Positions 37,013 through 45,912 of a stretch of 64,000 bases of DNA are shown here, in pieces; within the stretch, counting starts at the first letter, position 1, and the number at the start of each line of letters is the position of its first letter. Under the pieces are notes generated by a model. It saw only the letters and a program-made list of their open reading frames with translations. It was not told where the DNA came from and searched no databases. This DNA comes from Deltaproteobacteria bacterium (GTDB taxonomy: Bacteria > Desulfobacterota > Syntrophobacteria > Syntrophobacterales > Syntrophobacteraceae). The stretch spans positions 93,133 to 157,132 of the forward strand of contig JAJYDE010000002.1 in the NCBI GenBank assembly GCA_021777755.1, read 5' to 3'. The position numbers and the translations under genes are program-made.

Positions 37013-37768
37013 TCACAATTCTCCGCAGTGCCAGATCACCAGCCCCAGAAACTTTGCGGCCTCAAAATTCATGCGCCATGGCTCATAGACCGCACGGTTG
37101 TCGCTCACCAGAAAAAATCCATCGGGAGAAACCCGCAACCGCTTTATGTACAAAAGACCATCGATCCCCACCGCCATGATTTTGCCGTCCAACGGCTCGG
37201 TCTTGGACGTATCAAAGAGCACAAGGTCTCCGTCCCCAAGCGTTGGAAACATCGAATCTCCGCTTATTCGCGCAAGCCGCATGTCGCAGACCGGCCCTTT
37301 TCGCAAAAGCCAGTCCGAGCGAAAAGAATAGAGCGCCTCACTCAGTTCATCCTCTACCAGTTGGCCGGTCCCCACTTCAAGAACCGATTTAACCTTCTTG
37401 ACATTACAAAAATCCGAGTTCCCCGGCGCCAGACGCCTCGACTCCCCGGGAACCGCCCCTTCAGCCCTGGCCTGCCCCTCCCCGGTGAGCAGCCATGCCT
37501 GCCTCACCCCGAGTTCCTTCTCCACCATCCTTGCCATCTCGGGCTGGATGCGAGTGGTTCCCGCCTCGATATGGCTGATAACGCTCGGATGAACACCGAC
37601 CATTTTAGCAAACATCGCCTGACTAAGCTTTGTCAGCCCCTTGTCCTCGGCGGCAATCTGGCGGGCACGTTTCATCCTCAAGGCATAGGCGGAATTTTTC
37701 TCCTTTTGATTCGTTTTTTGAATTGACACCGCTTCATATTGTGATTTATTATCCTCCACTGAAATCAT
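37013..37768 (-). CDS. CI/LexA-type phage repressor (HTH plus S24 peptidase)
   Basis: The protein has 251 residues. Residues 45-90 are an HTH_3 domain (LSQAMFAKMVGVHPSVISHI). Residues 150-245 are an S24 domain with the nucleophile Ser in ISGDSMFPTLGDGDLVLF and the Lys in LLYIKRL. It should keep a prophage silent and release it by self-cleavage when RecA is activated. GGAGGAGG precedes the ATG. It reads leftward, away from the small plus-strand HTH gene. Confidence 0.88.
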   Translation of the reverse strand: MISVEDNKSQYEAVSIQKTNQKEKNSAYALRMKRARQIAAEDKGLTKLSQAMFAKMVGVHPSVISHIEAGTTRIQPEMARMVEKELGVRQAWLLTGEGQARAEGAVPGESRRLAPGNSDFCNVKKVKSVLEVGTGQLVEDELSEALYSFRSDWLLRKGPVCDMRLARISGDSMFPTLGDGDLVLFDTSKTEPLDGKIMAVGIDGLLYIKRLRVSPDGFFLVSDNRAVYEPWRMNFEAAKFLGLVIWHCGEL

Positions 37769-38053
37769 CCTCCTCCAAAAGATTCACGAAATCCTTTTTC
37801 GCCATCAAATGACCCGTCTCTTAGGGAGTTATAAATTGCAACGATTGGAAGTGCAACAAAAAACGAAGTCGTAGAACGACTTTTTTGCGGATTTAATGTG
37901 ATCGCCAACTTATCCGAATCGAATTATACATAAAATCCTTTCGATGGAAAATCGGGAAGGAAATATTGCGCCTGAACCTGACGATGTGACGCCTTTCCAT
38001 GCACAACATCAGGCGCCAAATCCACCTGCAACGAACAGAGATGGAGGAACTTC
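37769..38053. promoter_or_regulatory. Repressor control region with inverted repeats
   Basis: A 285-bp AT-rich spacer between leftward repressor and rightward HTH gene. It contains TTGCA (37836-37840) facing TGCAA (37852-37856) and AAGTCGT (37866-37872) facing ACGACTT (37876-37882), candidate operators. This is the expected place for the switch promoters; -10/-35 boxes were not assigned. Confidence 0.5.
37866..37886 (+). terminator. Short hairpin with U-run in the control region
   Basis: AAGTCGT and ACGACTT form a 7-bp stem with a 3-nt loop, followed by TTTT on the plus strand. It could be an attenuator or an operator half-site pair. Confidence 0.4.
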
Positions 38054-38248
38054 ATGGACGTGAGCGATCTTCTCATTGGATGGAAACAAATTGCACAGTT
38101 CCTGGGAGTCTCCGAACGGTCCATACGCGGCTACAGAGGACCTCTGTTAAACGGCGGCCACATATTCTACAGACGCAAAAGACTCGGGAAAAGGTGCGTT
38201 TGTGCCTGGGCAGGAGATCTGCGGGAATGGTCCAAGAGACGAACCTAA
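38054..38248 (+). CDS. Small helix-turn-helix DNA-binding protein (excisionase/Cox-like)
   Basis: A 64-residue protein with GGAGG upstream. VSDLLIGWKQIAQFLGVSER, then SIRGYRGPLL, reads as a MerR/HTH_17-type domain common in excisionases and phage control proteins; the basic tail (YRRKRLGKRC) suits DNA binding. It diverges from the repressor gene and is followed by a second small gene 15 bp later. Confidence 0.65.
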   Translation: MDVSDLLIGWKQIAQFLGVSERSIRGYRGPLLNGGHIFYRRKRLGKRCVCAWAGDLREWSKRRT

Positions 38249-38263
38249 ATCGAAAGGCGGAAA

Positions 38264-38557
38264 ATGGCTTCTCTAAAAAAAAGAATTGCAGAACTGGAAA
38301 GCACGATCAGGAGGCAGGCGCGGTTGGCAACTCTCCAAGGATCGACAGGACCAGCGGAAACAGGGGGCGGTGAAACGGAGGACCTTGCGAGACTTCTTCG
38401 GGAAAGCCGCGGGCGGATATTATCGGAAACCGCCAGAGTTACCCCCATAACCGAGAAGATGCTAAACGACCCGCAAAACGGAGAATTCTGGAGGCGAATG
38501 CTGGCGGCAAGAAAGCGGATTGAAGACCTCCCTGGCGCCGCAGGACCCGCAAGTTGA
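38264..38557 (+). CDS. Small coiled-coil phage protein, possible small terminase
   Basis: A 97-residue protein with AAGGCGG upstream. The N-terminus is a coiled coil (LKKRIAELESTIRRQARLAT), the middle Gly/Glu-rich, and the end basic (FWRRMLAARKRIEDLPG). It pairs with the HTH gene. A small-terminase or packaging role is conceivable but unsupported. Confidence 0.45.
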   Translation: MASLKKRIAELESTIRRQARLATLQGSTGPAETGGGETEDLARLLRESRGRILSETARVTPITEKMLNDPQNGEFWRRMLAARKRIEDLPGAAGPAS

Positions 38558-38738
38558 CCTTCTGTGGGCTCCCTCAAGCTTGACATTGACCCGGGTTCTT
38601 CGGGCAATGGCTCTTGACGCCAAAGCCATGGATTGGTAAGAAGAAAGCGGTCGGTTACGAGCACCGGATTTTGCCTTCAGCCCTCGACTGCCACATCGGT
38701 CTCGGCCGCACCGACCCTTTTTAACAAAGGAAGCAAAC

Positions 38739-39161
38739 ATGAAGCTCAAAATTGTGGCTGCATCCATTCTGCTTTTATCCGCCCCGCTGACCTTGCGGGC
38801 CGCATCAGTGCGCCTGGCGTGGAACCCGAGTTCGGGCAGGTCTGTTGTGGGCTACAAGGTCCATTACGGCTTGAAACACGGGAAATATACACAAATGGTC
38901 CAGGTGAAAGGACGTCTTACCACCAAAACCGTTATCAAAGGCCTAAATGAGGGGAAAACCTACTTTTTCGCAGTCTCGGCCTATAATAAGAAGGGGCAGG
39001 AATCCCCGTTGAGTTCCGAAATAAGCGGTAAACCCGGTGGGAAAACCGCAAACAATCACAACCAAACGCCAGCGGTTCCCCCCCTTGAATCCTCGCCCCC
39101 CAAAATCCCCCCGAGAACCTTGCAGATGGGCCCGGGAGGAAAAATACTTCCTACCAGGTAG
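38739..39161 (+). CDS. Secreted fibronectin type III domain protein
   Basis: A 140-residue protein. A signal peptide (LKIVAASILLLSAPLTLRAA) is followed by one FN3 domain (VRLAWNPSSGRSVVGYKVHY, GLNEGKTYFFAVSAYNKKGQ, ESPLSSEI). The tail is Pro-rich. AAGGAAG precedes the ATG. It probably acts in the periplasm or outside; it may be a carbohydrate- or surface-binding module. It lies just beyond the last phage-like gene. Confidence 0.75.
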   Translation: MKLKIVAASILLLSAPLTLRAASVRLAWNPSSGRSVVGYKVHYGLKHGKYTQMVQVKGRLTTKTVIKGLNEGKTYFFAVSAYNKKGQESPLSSEISGKPGGKTANNHNQTPAVPPLESSPPKIPPRTLQMGPGGKILPTR

Positions 39162-39225
39162 ATAGATACTCACGACTCCCTTCGCCCTTATCTGTCGCTC
39201 ATTGCCCCCGGAAAAGCCCTGGAGG

Positions 39226-40077
39226 TTAAAATCCGGTATGGTACAGATAAAGGGAGAGGGCTGCAACCGTCAGGCACCAGTAGCCGAAATACTTCCACCT
39301 GCCGGCTTCGAGCCAGTTGGATAGCCATCTGAGGGCCAGAAGACCCGCGATGAAACTCGCTACCATTCCTAAAATGCTCGGGATGAAGAGGTCGAAAAGG
39401 CCCGAAGCCCCCAAAGCCCTGTGAGCTTCGAGCAGACGATACACCTCTCTTGCTATCACCGGCGGGGTAAGCAGGACTGCGAGTGCGAAGCTGAATTCTT
39501 CGGCTTCCCTTCTAGTTACCCCCATTAGAAGACCGGTCGATATGGTGGCCCCGGAGCGGGAAAATCCACGGAAAGGCAGGCAGATCGCCTGCACGACTCC
39601 AATCCACACAGATTCCCTCAAACCAACTTCGCTCGACATCCGGAGCCCCTTTTCCCCGCGCCCCGAAATGATTATCAGGATGCCCACCGCCAGTAGCGAA
39701 ACCCCGATAAGACCAAGGTTTCCAAATATCATCTCCACCTGCGCGTGGGGCGTTCCCCGCAAAAACACCTTCTCAATAACCTCTTTGAGAACCAGACCAA
39801 TAATCCCGGTGAGGCAAGTAGCGGTCAAAAGAAGGATCGCAAAACCGCGGAACGTCTCCCTGGATCTGAAATAGCTCTCTTTCCAGGCCTGGCGGAAATA
39901 GATTATCACGGCGAACATGGTTCCAGTGTGGAGCATGACGAGCAAAAGGGTCATGGCGGGGCTGACGGGGTTTATCCCCATGAGTTTTTCGGCTATTATC
40001 ACATGAGCGGAACTCGAGACGGGCAAAAGTTCGCATGCCCCCTGGAGAATGGCCAGTATGATGATTTTGAAAAACAT
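39226..40077 (-). CDS. uppP: Undecaprenyl-diphosphatase
   Basis: A 283-residue protein from the ATG at 40077, where the reading MFFKIIILAILQGACELLPV matches UppP; a longer frame starts at 40134. Catalytic blocks are ELLPVSSSAH and FRGFSRSGATISTGLLMG. About eight membrane helices. It recycles undecaprenyl pyrophosphate for peptidoglycan and can confer bacitracin resistance. It stands apart from the CysQ-like gene upstream. Confidence 0.9.
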   Translation of the reverse strand: MFFKIIILAILQGACELLPVSSSAHVIIAEKLMGINPVSPAMTLLLVMLHTGTMFAVIIYFRQAWKESYFRSRETFRGFAILLLTATCLTGIIGLVLKEVIEKVFLRGTPHAQVEMIFGNLGLIGVSLLAVGILIIISGRGEKGLRMSSEVGLRESVWIGVVQAICLPFRGFSRSGATISTGLLMGVTRREAEEFSFALAVLLTPPVIAREVYRLLEAHRALGASGLFDLFIPSILGMVASFIAGLLALRWLSNWLEAGRWKYFGYWCLTVAALSLYLYHTGF

Positions 40078-40248
40078 GATCGAAATTAACTCCCTGCGAT
40101 GGTGAAACGACAATTGCAAACGGTTGTCGAGCACGGGGAAAATAGAGCATCGAAGGCCTGATTGGCAAGAGAATATCGCTTGCGGGCCGCAACTTGCCCC
40201 AACCCGTCGGGGCAGCGACAGGACCCGGATTGATCTCCGAGAGCCTGC

Positions 40249-41070
40249 TTACCTGCAGGACTTGGCGCAAAAGTCATATTCCCGGTTCTCAAAACTTTTT
40301 CGCCACTCACGCAGCCCCATCTCTTCCAACCAGCCAGAACCGGGGGCAACGAGGAAAGGCCCGTTCACAAAATCCGCGTTACTGTATCTGAAGGGTTTGC
40401 CTTCCGAATCGATCATCACTCCTCCGGCTTCGGTCACAATTATCTGGCCCGCGGCGGTTTCCCACGCTCTTGTGAGATCGAGTTGAGGGTATAAATCAGC
40501 CCTTCCCTCGGCTATCGCACAGAATCTAAGCGCGCTATCCCTTCCCATGGTTACACTGCTCGGCAGCACATCGATCAGCAGCAAAACATCGGGCGATGGA
40601 TGCGACCGGCTGATTATCACGCGGACAGGCGCCCCTTTGGGGGGGGCGCTCACTGTGAGTCGCTGTCGCGCACCTTCATCCATTTTCCAACATCCGTCAC
40701 CCTTGGCCGCAAAATAGAAGGTTTTCTGAACCGGGGCGTAAACCAAGCCCAAAACAGGCACATCATTTTCGATCAGAGCCAAATCAACCGTAAAATCAAT
40801 ACTGCCGCCTCCAAAGAGGCCGTCCAGAGGGTGAGCGAGCCAGTATCGCGACAAAGCCTCTCCTGTCGGCTTGGCTGCATTCTCCACCTTGGAAATTACA
40901 GGTATATCCCCGCAACACGACCGAAGCCCCCGCAAGAGAACCTTGTATGCCCTTTCGAATGCCCGATCATATAAGGACAATTCCTTCCCGGGGCTCGGCA
41001 CCTCTTGGTCGCAATCGAGGATAGCCTTTCCCGCTTCAGCCACAAGACCAAACAACAAATCGAAGTCCAT
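40249..41070 (-). CDS. CysQ/inositol-monophosphatase-fold protein with altered metal ligands
   Basis: A 273-residue protein from the ATG at 41070, preceded by GGGAG; an ATG at 41127 overlapping the ABC-F stop is possible. Overall layout follows CysQ: YDRAFERAYKVLL, RYWLAHPLDGLFGGGSIDF, VYAPVQKTFYFAAKGDGCW, ISRSH, and TRAWETAAGQIIVTEAGG. But the E-E pair reads S-K-V-E, DPLDGT reads HPLDGL, and WDTAAG reads WETAAG. The fold is likely kept while two-metal catalysis on PAP is doubtful. Confidence 0.8.
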   Translation of the reverse strand: MDFDLLFGLVAEAGKAILDCDQEVPSPGKELSLYDRAFERAYKVLLRGLRSCCGDIPVISKVENAAKPTGEALSRYWLAHPLDGLFGGGSIDFTVDLALIENDVPVLGLVYAPVQKTFYFAAKGDGCWKMDEGARQRLTVSAPPKGAPVRVIISRSHPSPDVLLLIDVLPSSVTMGRDSALRFCAIAEGRADLYPQLDLTRAWETAAGQIIVTEAGGVMIDSEGKPFRYSNADFVNGPFLVAPGSGWLEEMGLREWRKSFENREYDFCAKSCR

Positions 41071-41126
41071 CACGTCAACTCCCGGGCGGAGTTCCGCCCC
41101 CTCATGAACTCGGGGAACCTCTCCCA

Positions 41127-42950
41127 TCACTTTGCCCGTGCAGGAAGATTCAAGGCTTCGCACGCTTTCATATCCAGAAACTCCCAGCGGCGATACGACT
41201 CTTCGAGTTGCTCTTCGACCGATTTAAGCCTGGCCAATGCACTAGCCGCTTCGGGGCCCTTTGTTCGGTAAAATTCCGGTGCGGCAATGGAGCAGTAGAG
41301 CTCCTCTTTTTCCGCCTCCAGGGTCTCGATCGCTTCGGGCATTAGTTCCAATTCCCGCTGTTCCTTGAAACTGAGCCCCGGCTTTGATGGCCGCTTCTGC
41401 CGCTCATTATTCGGTTTCCCCGCAGGCGCAGGAGCCAATGGCTCGTGTCGGCGTTGGCGCACCCAGTCGTCATAGCCGCCAACGTATTCGCCCACCCTTC
41501 CTTGGCCCTCCAGCGCAAGAGTGCTGGTCACCACATTGTTTAGAAACGTCCGGTCGTGGCTCACCAACAGCAGCGTGCCGGGGTAATCCAAAAGCAGGTC
41601 TTCGAGAAGTTCGAGAGTTTCCAAATCCAGGTCGTTTGTCGGTTCATCGAGTACGAGCAGGTTGGAGGGTCGGGTGAACAGGCAGGCCAGCAACAGCCGG
41701 TTGCGCTCACCTCCCGAAAGGGTTCTGACCGGGGCTTTGGCGCGCTCGGGGGAAAAAAGGAAATCTCCCAGGTAGCCGATCACGTGCCTGGGTTTGCCGT
41801 TAAAAAGTATAGTGTCGTTGCCCCCGGCAACGTTTTCGACGACCGTCTTGTTTTCATCCAGTTGTGCGCGCAGTTGATCGAAATAGGCGATTTCCAGATT
41901 TACACCGAGGCGCACGGTTCCCTTAACCGGTCGGAGCTCTCCCAGAAGAATTCGCAGCAAGGTCGTCTTGCCCGAGCCGTTTGGGCCCATGATGCCGATC
42001 TTGTCACCGCGCATGACAAGGGTGGAAAACTCTTCGATAACGGCTTTTTCCGCCCCGTAGCCGTAGCTGACCGCTTCAGCCTCTATGACCAGTTTCCCGG
42101 AGTTCACCGCCTCCTGGGTTTTCATCCGGACGCTACCGATCAGTTCCCGGCGAACCTGCCTTTCCGCGCGCATTTTTTCGAGTTCTCTAACACGCCCTTC
42201 GTTGCGGGTTCTTCTTGCCTTTATACCCTGCCGAATCCAAGCTTCTTCACGTGCAAGCCTATCGTCGAAACGCTTGCGATGGGCGGCTTCGGTGTCAAAA
42301 ACCGCCTGCTTTCGCAACTCGAAGGTCTCATAATCGCACGACCAGTCGATGAGGCGGCCTCGATCGAGTTCAATGATGCGGGTCGCAACTTTTTGGAGAA
42401 AACTCCGGTCATGGGTGACGAAGAGCAGTCCGCCCTGATAGCCCTTGAGAAATTCTTCCGTCCATCCGATAGCGTCCATGTCGAGGTGATTGGTGGGCTC
42501 ATCGAGCAGAAGCAAATCGGGTTCGCTCACCAGGGCTCGTGCGAGCATTACCCTACGCTTTAGACCAGCCGAAAGGTTTTCATAGCGAGCACCCGGGTCG
42601 AGATACATCCGGGTAAGCGTTTTTTCCACCCGGTGGGTCCGGTGCCACCCCTCCACAACCACCCCTTTGTTCTCATCAAATCCTGCCGCGACGATCTCCG
42701 ATACGCTCCCCGTCTCCTTCTCCGGAACTTCCTGGCAAAGCATTGAAACCCGAACCCCCTGCGAGAAGGAAATCTCACCTTCGTCCGGGACAAGATCGCC
42801 ATTTAAAAGTCGCATCAGCGTGGATTTGCCGGCCCCGTTTCTCCCCAGCAGACAAACATGCTCCCCACGCTCGATTGTAAAGCCGACATGGTCGAGCAGC
42901 AAAGACCCGCCGAAACCGATGCACACATTCCGCATACTTGCCTGCGCCAT
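41127..42950 (-). CDS. ABC-F family ATPase, Uup-like
   Basis: A 607-residue soluble protein with two ABC domains. Domain 1 has Walker A GRNGAGKS and signature LSAGLKRRV; domain 2 has GPNGSGKT and LSGGERNRL, each followed by a DEPTN Walker B. The linker is the charged helix of ABC-F (ARRTRNEGRVRELEKMRAER). A C-terminal coiled coil (LMPEAIETLEAEKEELY) marks the Uup group. These proteins act at the ribosome or on DNA rather than in transport. Confidence 0.88.
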   Translation of the reverse strand: MAQASMRNVCIGFGGSLLLDHVGFTIERGEHVCLLGRNGAGKSTLMRLLNGDLVPDEGEISFSQGVRVSMLCQEVPEKETGSVSEIVAAGFDENKGVVVEGWHRTHRVEKTLTRMYLDPGARYENLSAGLKRRVMLARALVSEPDLLLLDEPTNHLDMDAIGWTEEFLKGYQGGLLFVTHDRSFLQKVATRIIELDRGRLIDWSCDYETFELRKQAVFDTEAAHRKRFDDRLAREEAWIRQGIKARRTRNEGRVRELEKMRAERQVRRELIGSVRMKTQEAVNSGKLVIEAEAVSYGYGAEKAVIEEFSTLVMRGDKIGIMGPNGSGKTTLLRILLGELRPVKGTVRLGVNLEIAYFDQLRAQLDENKTVVENVAGGNDTILFNGKPRHVIGYLGDFLFSPERAKAPVRTLSGGERNRLLLACLFTRPSNLLVLDEPTNDLDLETLELLEDLLLDYPGTLLLVSHDRTFLNNVVTSTLALEGQGRVGEYVGGYDDWVRQRRHEPLAPAPAGKPNNERQKRPSKPGLSFKEQRELELMPEAIETLEAEKEELYCSIAAPEFYRTKGPEAASALARLKSVEEQLEESYRRWEFLDMKACEALNLPARAK

Positions 42951-43050
42951 ACCAATTCCGTTCCTTTTCACAATCCCGCCCACTGACGGGGCTCAATTCC
43001 CGAATTGCGCTCATCCGCAACTTGGCTCGCCCGGGCTTTTCCAAAATCTC

Positions 43051-45900
43051 TTATGACAGGATCAGACCCGAGGGCAAATTTTCGCCGAAAATCCAATCCT
43101 GTTCCTGCCTCGCCCTACCCGATTCGGGATTTTCCAAAAGCTCGAGGTAGCGTCTTGCGTTTTCCACCCGATTCAGCCAAGCGCCCAGGCGGTCCCGATC
43201 AACCTCGGGAAGGTCCCGGTGCCGGTCGCCCGTTCGCCTCGCGAGTTGCACGGCGGCATGGGCGAGCGGGTCGTTCGCTTCGGAAATGGTGAGCAGCCTG
43301 TTCAGCCATTCGGAAGCTTCACTGACCCCAACAACCTGGTCAAGCGGACCGTAAAAGGGCGCTCTTGCGCCCAATCGTCCCAGTGCCCAAAGCTCCTGCG
43401 GCTTGGGCTTTCCTTTCATGATTTTTTGCAGCAGCAGGTTCCCGAGATCGGATTTGATCCCGACCGCAAGACGCTCGAAATTCGCCATGGCCATCCAGAT
43501 TTCGAGGGCTTCCTGGGAGCTGAGACCGGGGGCCACTTTTTTTCTCTTTTTATCCCCCGTTTGGAACATCGGGGATATCTGCTGGTAAATATGGTTCTGA
43601 TGGCTTGCGGACAGACCTCCCGCAACGCGACGCCAAAACACCCACCATTCGGATCGACCCTGCGGTTGTTTCGAGAAGTGAAGGCCCCGCAGATAAATTT
43701 TCCAGACTTCCTTCATGCGCCAGTCGTCCAGGGGGGCTCCGAAACCGGGCCGCAGACAAAACCCCAAAAGGTTTAGCCAGCGCGCTTCGTGTGAGGCCGA
43801 CAAGGCTCGCCCGGACGAACATTCGATCAGAGTATCGGCGAACTTTCTTATGAGGGGCGTCGTCCACTTCTCTTTTGCCAGGTCGAGAATGGCGACCACC
43901 TTCTTTAGAAGCTGCTCTGGGGAACCAGCGGGCAGGGAAGCGGGAAAGACCGTGCGAATTGTTTCCAGGGCTTGCTCGATCAGATCCGAATCAAGGGTTT
44001 CTCCCTCTGAAAATCCCGCAGGCTCCCGCGGCTCGCCGCCGTGGCGAACATCGAACTCGAGCTGCCATCTGTGCGGGGTGTCCCGCGAGCGGCACCACAG
44101 TTCAAGAGTCCCTATTTCCGTCAGCCTTACGGCGAGTTGCACGGGAAGGCTGCGAGCAGCACCTTTCTTGCCGTACCTCAGAACGGTTCGTATTGGCGGA
44201 AGATGCGTGATTTCGGATTCATCCGGGGAGACGACTTCTCCCGGGCGGTCTCCCAGCCGGGTACTCGAGCAGGAAAGCTGGAACGTCACCGGCCGGTTTG
44301 CAAGAAGTTCAAAGGAGGGCTTTTCTAGGCGGGTCTCGAAACCTTCCTCCACCCCGCGCGGAACAATACATACGGAGGTGTTGGAATTCGAACCGCCAGC
44401 CCGGGTGGCAACCTCGACGTAATAGGCCCTGGGGCTTCCAGCACCCACGCGAACACCATCTCCAAGTCGAACCATCCCGTAATAAGCGGCCCCGACCGCC
44501 ACAGCAAGCTCGGGACGGGGACTATCCAGTTCCACCGGCACCCAAGCCTCTCCGGCCTCACCTTTAAACCAGCTTCCGATCACGGCAAGCATCCGCTCCC
44601 GGATGGCTTTTGGCGTGCAAGCTCCTCCATTGAACAAAACAAAGTCAGGCACAGGGGCTTCTCTTCCCGATTCCTGTCGAAGAAGCGTTTGGAACCGCTG
44701 CCAGAAGGCCGCGAGGTGGCGGGTTACAGCAGGATCCTGGGCGTAGGGCAGCCCCCACTCGGTCAGCCCGGTGCGCCGCTCGCCCGCGGGGGATGCATCG
44801 AAAGACACGTATGGAAAAAACCCCTCGATTATGGTTTCCTCGACTTCCCGCCGGGTAACCACACCCTTGAAAGTCCCGGCGATCAGCTTCGAACCCGTCC
44901 CCGTGACAACGATCTCCATACGGTCGGGCCGGTTGGAGCAATCCGTATCTGCTCCCAGAAAGCTCTCCTTGGCCTTCCGGCATTGATGCCAAAGCCTGCG
45001 CCACTTTTGGGAGTCGAGTTGCCCCGGTTTTCCAAGGAGACTGATTTCAAGCTGTCTTGCCAGTGCAAGATCCATGTTGTCGCCGCCCAGCATGAGGTGG
45101 TCCCCTACCGCCAGCCGGTCGAAGCGCACGCCCTGCTCGCCTTCTCTTACGGCCACAATCGTAAAATCGGTCGTTCCGCCTCCCACATCGCAAACCAGGA
45201 TAATGCGGCCAGCCCGCATGGCCTCCCCCCAATCGTCTTCATGCCGGGAAAGCCAGGCGTAGAAAGCAGCAAGGGGCTCTTCGAGAAGGACCACGCGACG
45301 AAGTCCGGCGCTCCCGGCGGCGGTTACGGTAAGCTCACGGGCGACCTCGTCGAAGGAAGCCGGAACAGTCAGAACCACCAACTGATCCTCTAGTAAAAAT
45401 CCCTCGCGGCCCCTGGCGACCGATACGTTCCACGCCTCCCTCATATGCCGCAGGTAGCGCGAGGTGGCCTCGACCGGGGAAATCTTGTCCACCTCATCCC
45501 CCGCTCCCCACGGCAGAATATTTCCCGTGCGGTCAACCCCGCCGTGGCACAGCCAGGATTTGGCCGAGGACACCAGGCGCCCCGGAACCAGCGCCCCCTG
45601 CTCCCTTGCGAATTCACCCACCATGTAGCCTCGGTCCGGATCCCAGGGGAGTGCGGCCCCTCCCGGAGCAAGATCGAAAGCCCCTGGAAGATAGAGAAAG
45701 GACGGTAGCATGGAGCGGCGCCCCAGTTCTCCCGGGGCCGTCAGTTGCGGGATCTCGAAGAATCGTATCCGTCTAGCCTCGGCGCCCTCTTTGGTTCTAT
45801 CGACGAAGGCAAGAGCCGAATTGGTGGTTCCCAGATCTATTCCGACCACATAACGAAAGAAAAGATCCCCGGAACCGATGGAGTCGAATAAATCTTCCAT
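43051..45900 (-). CDS. Large Hsp70-family protein with C-terminal extension (DUF3731-like)
   Basis: A 949-residue protein. Residues 10-400 carry the DnaK ATPase fold: VVGIDLGTTNSALAFVDR, the phosphate-2 loop ILVCDVGGGTTDFTI, and LLEEPLAAFYAW. After about residue 560 a long helical tail, LPASLPAGSPEQLLKKVVAI-type repeats and the block LNLLGFCLRPGFGAPLDDWR, resembles the DUF3731 tail found on such proteins. It lies 12 bp after the shorter Hsp70, so the two form one operon. Clients and J-protein are unknown; no dnaJ or grpE is nearby. Confidence 0.85.
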   Translation of the reverse strand: MEDLFDSIGSGDLFFRYVVGIDLGTTNSALAFVDRTKEGAEARRIRFFEIPQLTAPGELGRRSMLPSFLYLPGAFDLAPGGAALPWDPDRGYMVGEFAREQGALVPGRLVSSAKSWLCHGGVDRTGNILPWGAGDEVDKISPVEATSRYLRHMREAWNVSVARGREGFLLEDQLVVLTVPASFDEVARELTVTAAGSAGLRRVVLLEEPLAAFYAWLSRHEDDWGEAMRAGRIILVCDVGGGTTDFTIVAVREGEQGVRFDRLAVGDHLMLGGDNMDLALARQLEISLLGKPGQLDSQKWRRLWHQCRKAKESFLGADTDCSNRPDRMEIVVTGTGSKLIAGTFKGVVTRREVEETIIEGFFPYVSFDASPAGERRTGLTEWGLPYAQDPAVTRHLAAFWQRFQTLLRQESGREAPVPDFVLFNGGACTPKAIRERMLAVIGSWFKGEAGEAWVPVELDSPRPELAVAVGAAYYGMVRLGDGVRVGAGSPRAYYVEVATRAGGSNSNTSVCIVPRGVEEGFETRLEKPSFELLANRPVTFQLSCSSTRLGDRPGEVVSPDESEITHLPPIRTVLRYGKKGAARSLPVQLAVRLTEIGTLELWCRSRDTPHRWQLEFDVRHGGEPREPAGFSEGETLDSDLIEQALETIRTVFPASLPAGSPEQLLKKVVAILDLAKEKWTTPLIRKFADTLIECSSGRALSASHEARWLNLLGFCLRPGFGAPLDDWRMKEVWKIYLRGLHFSKQPQGRSEWWVFWRRVAGGLSASHQNHIYQQISPMFQTGDKKRKKVAPGLSSQEALEIWMAMANFERLAVGIKSDLGNLLLQKIMKGKPKPQELWALGRLGARAPFYGPLDQVVGVSEASEWLNRLLTISEANDPLAHAAVQLARRTGDRHRDLPEVDRDRLGAWLNRVENARRYLELLENPESGRARQEQDWIFGENLPSGLILS

Positions 45901-45912
45901 ATTATAAAACGC

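Larger units (their letters stand above)
35847..38557. mobile_element. Prophage segment 3: early and control genes
   Basis: Leftward genes for a DUF669-like protein, an unknown phage protein and a CI/LexA-type repressor, with rightward genes for a small helix-turn-helix protein and a 97-residue protein across a control region. This resembles a lysogeny control locus. No integrase, recombinase or replication gene lies in the window. Confidence 0.75.

Noticed and set aside
38558..38738. c-di-GMP (GEMM) riboswitch ahead of the FN3 gene
   Set aside because: The sequence TTGACGCCAAAGCC has an extra C in the GACGCAAAGC core and the tetraloop receptor is not clear.
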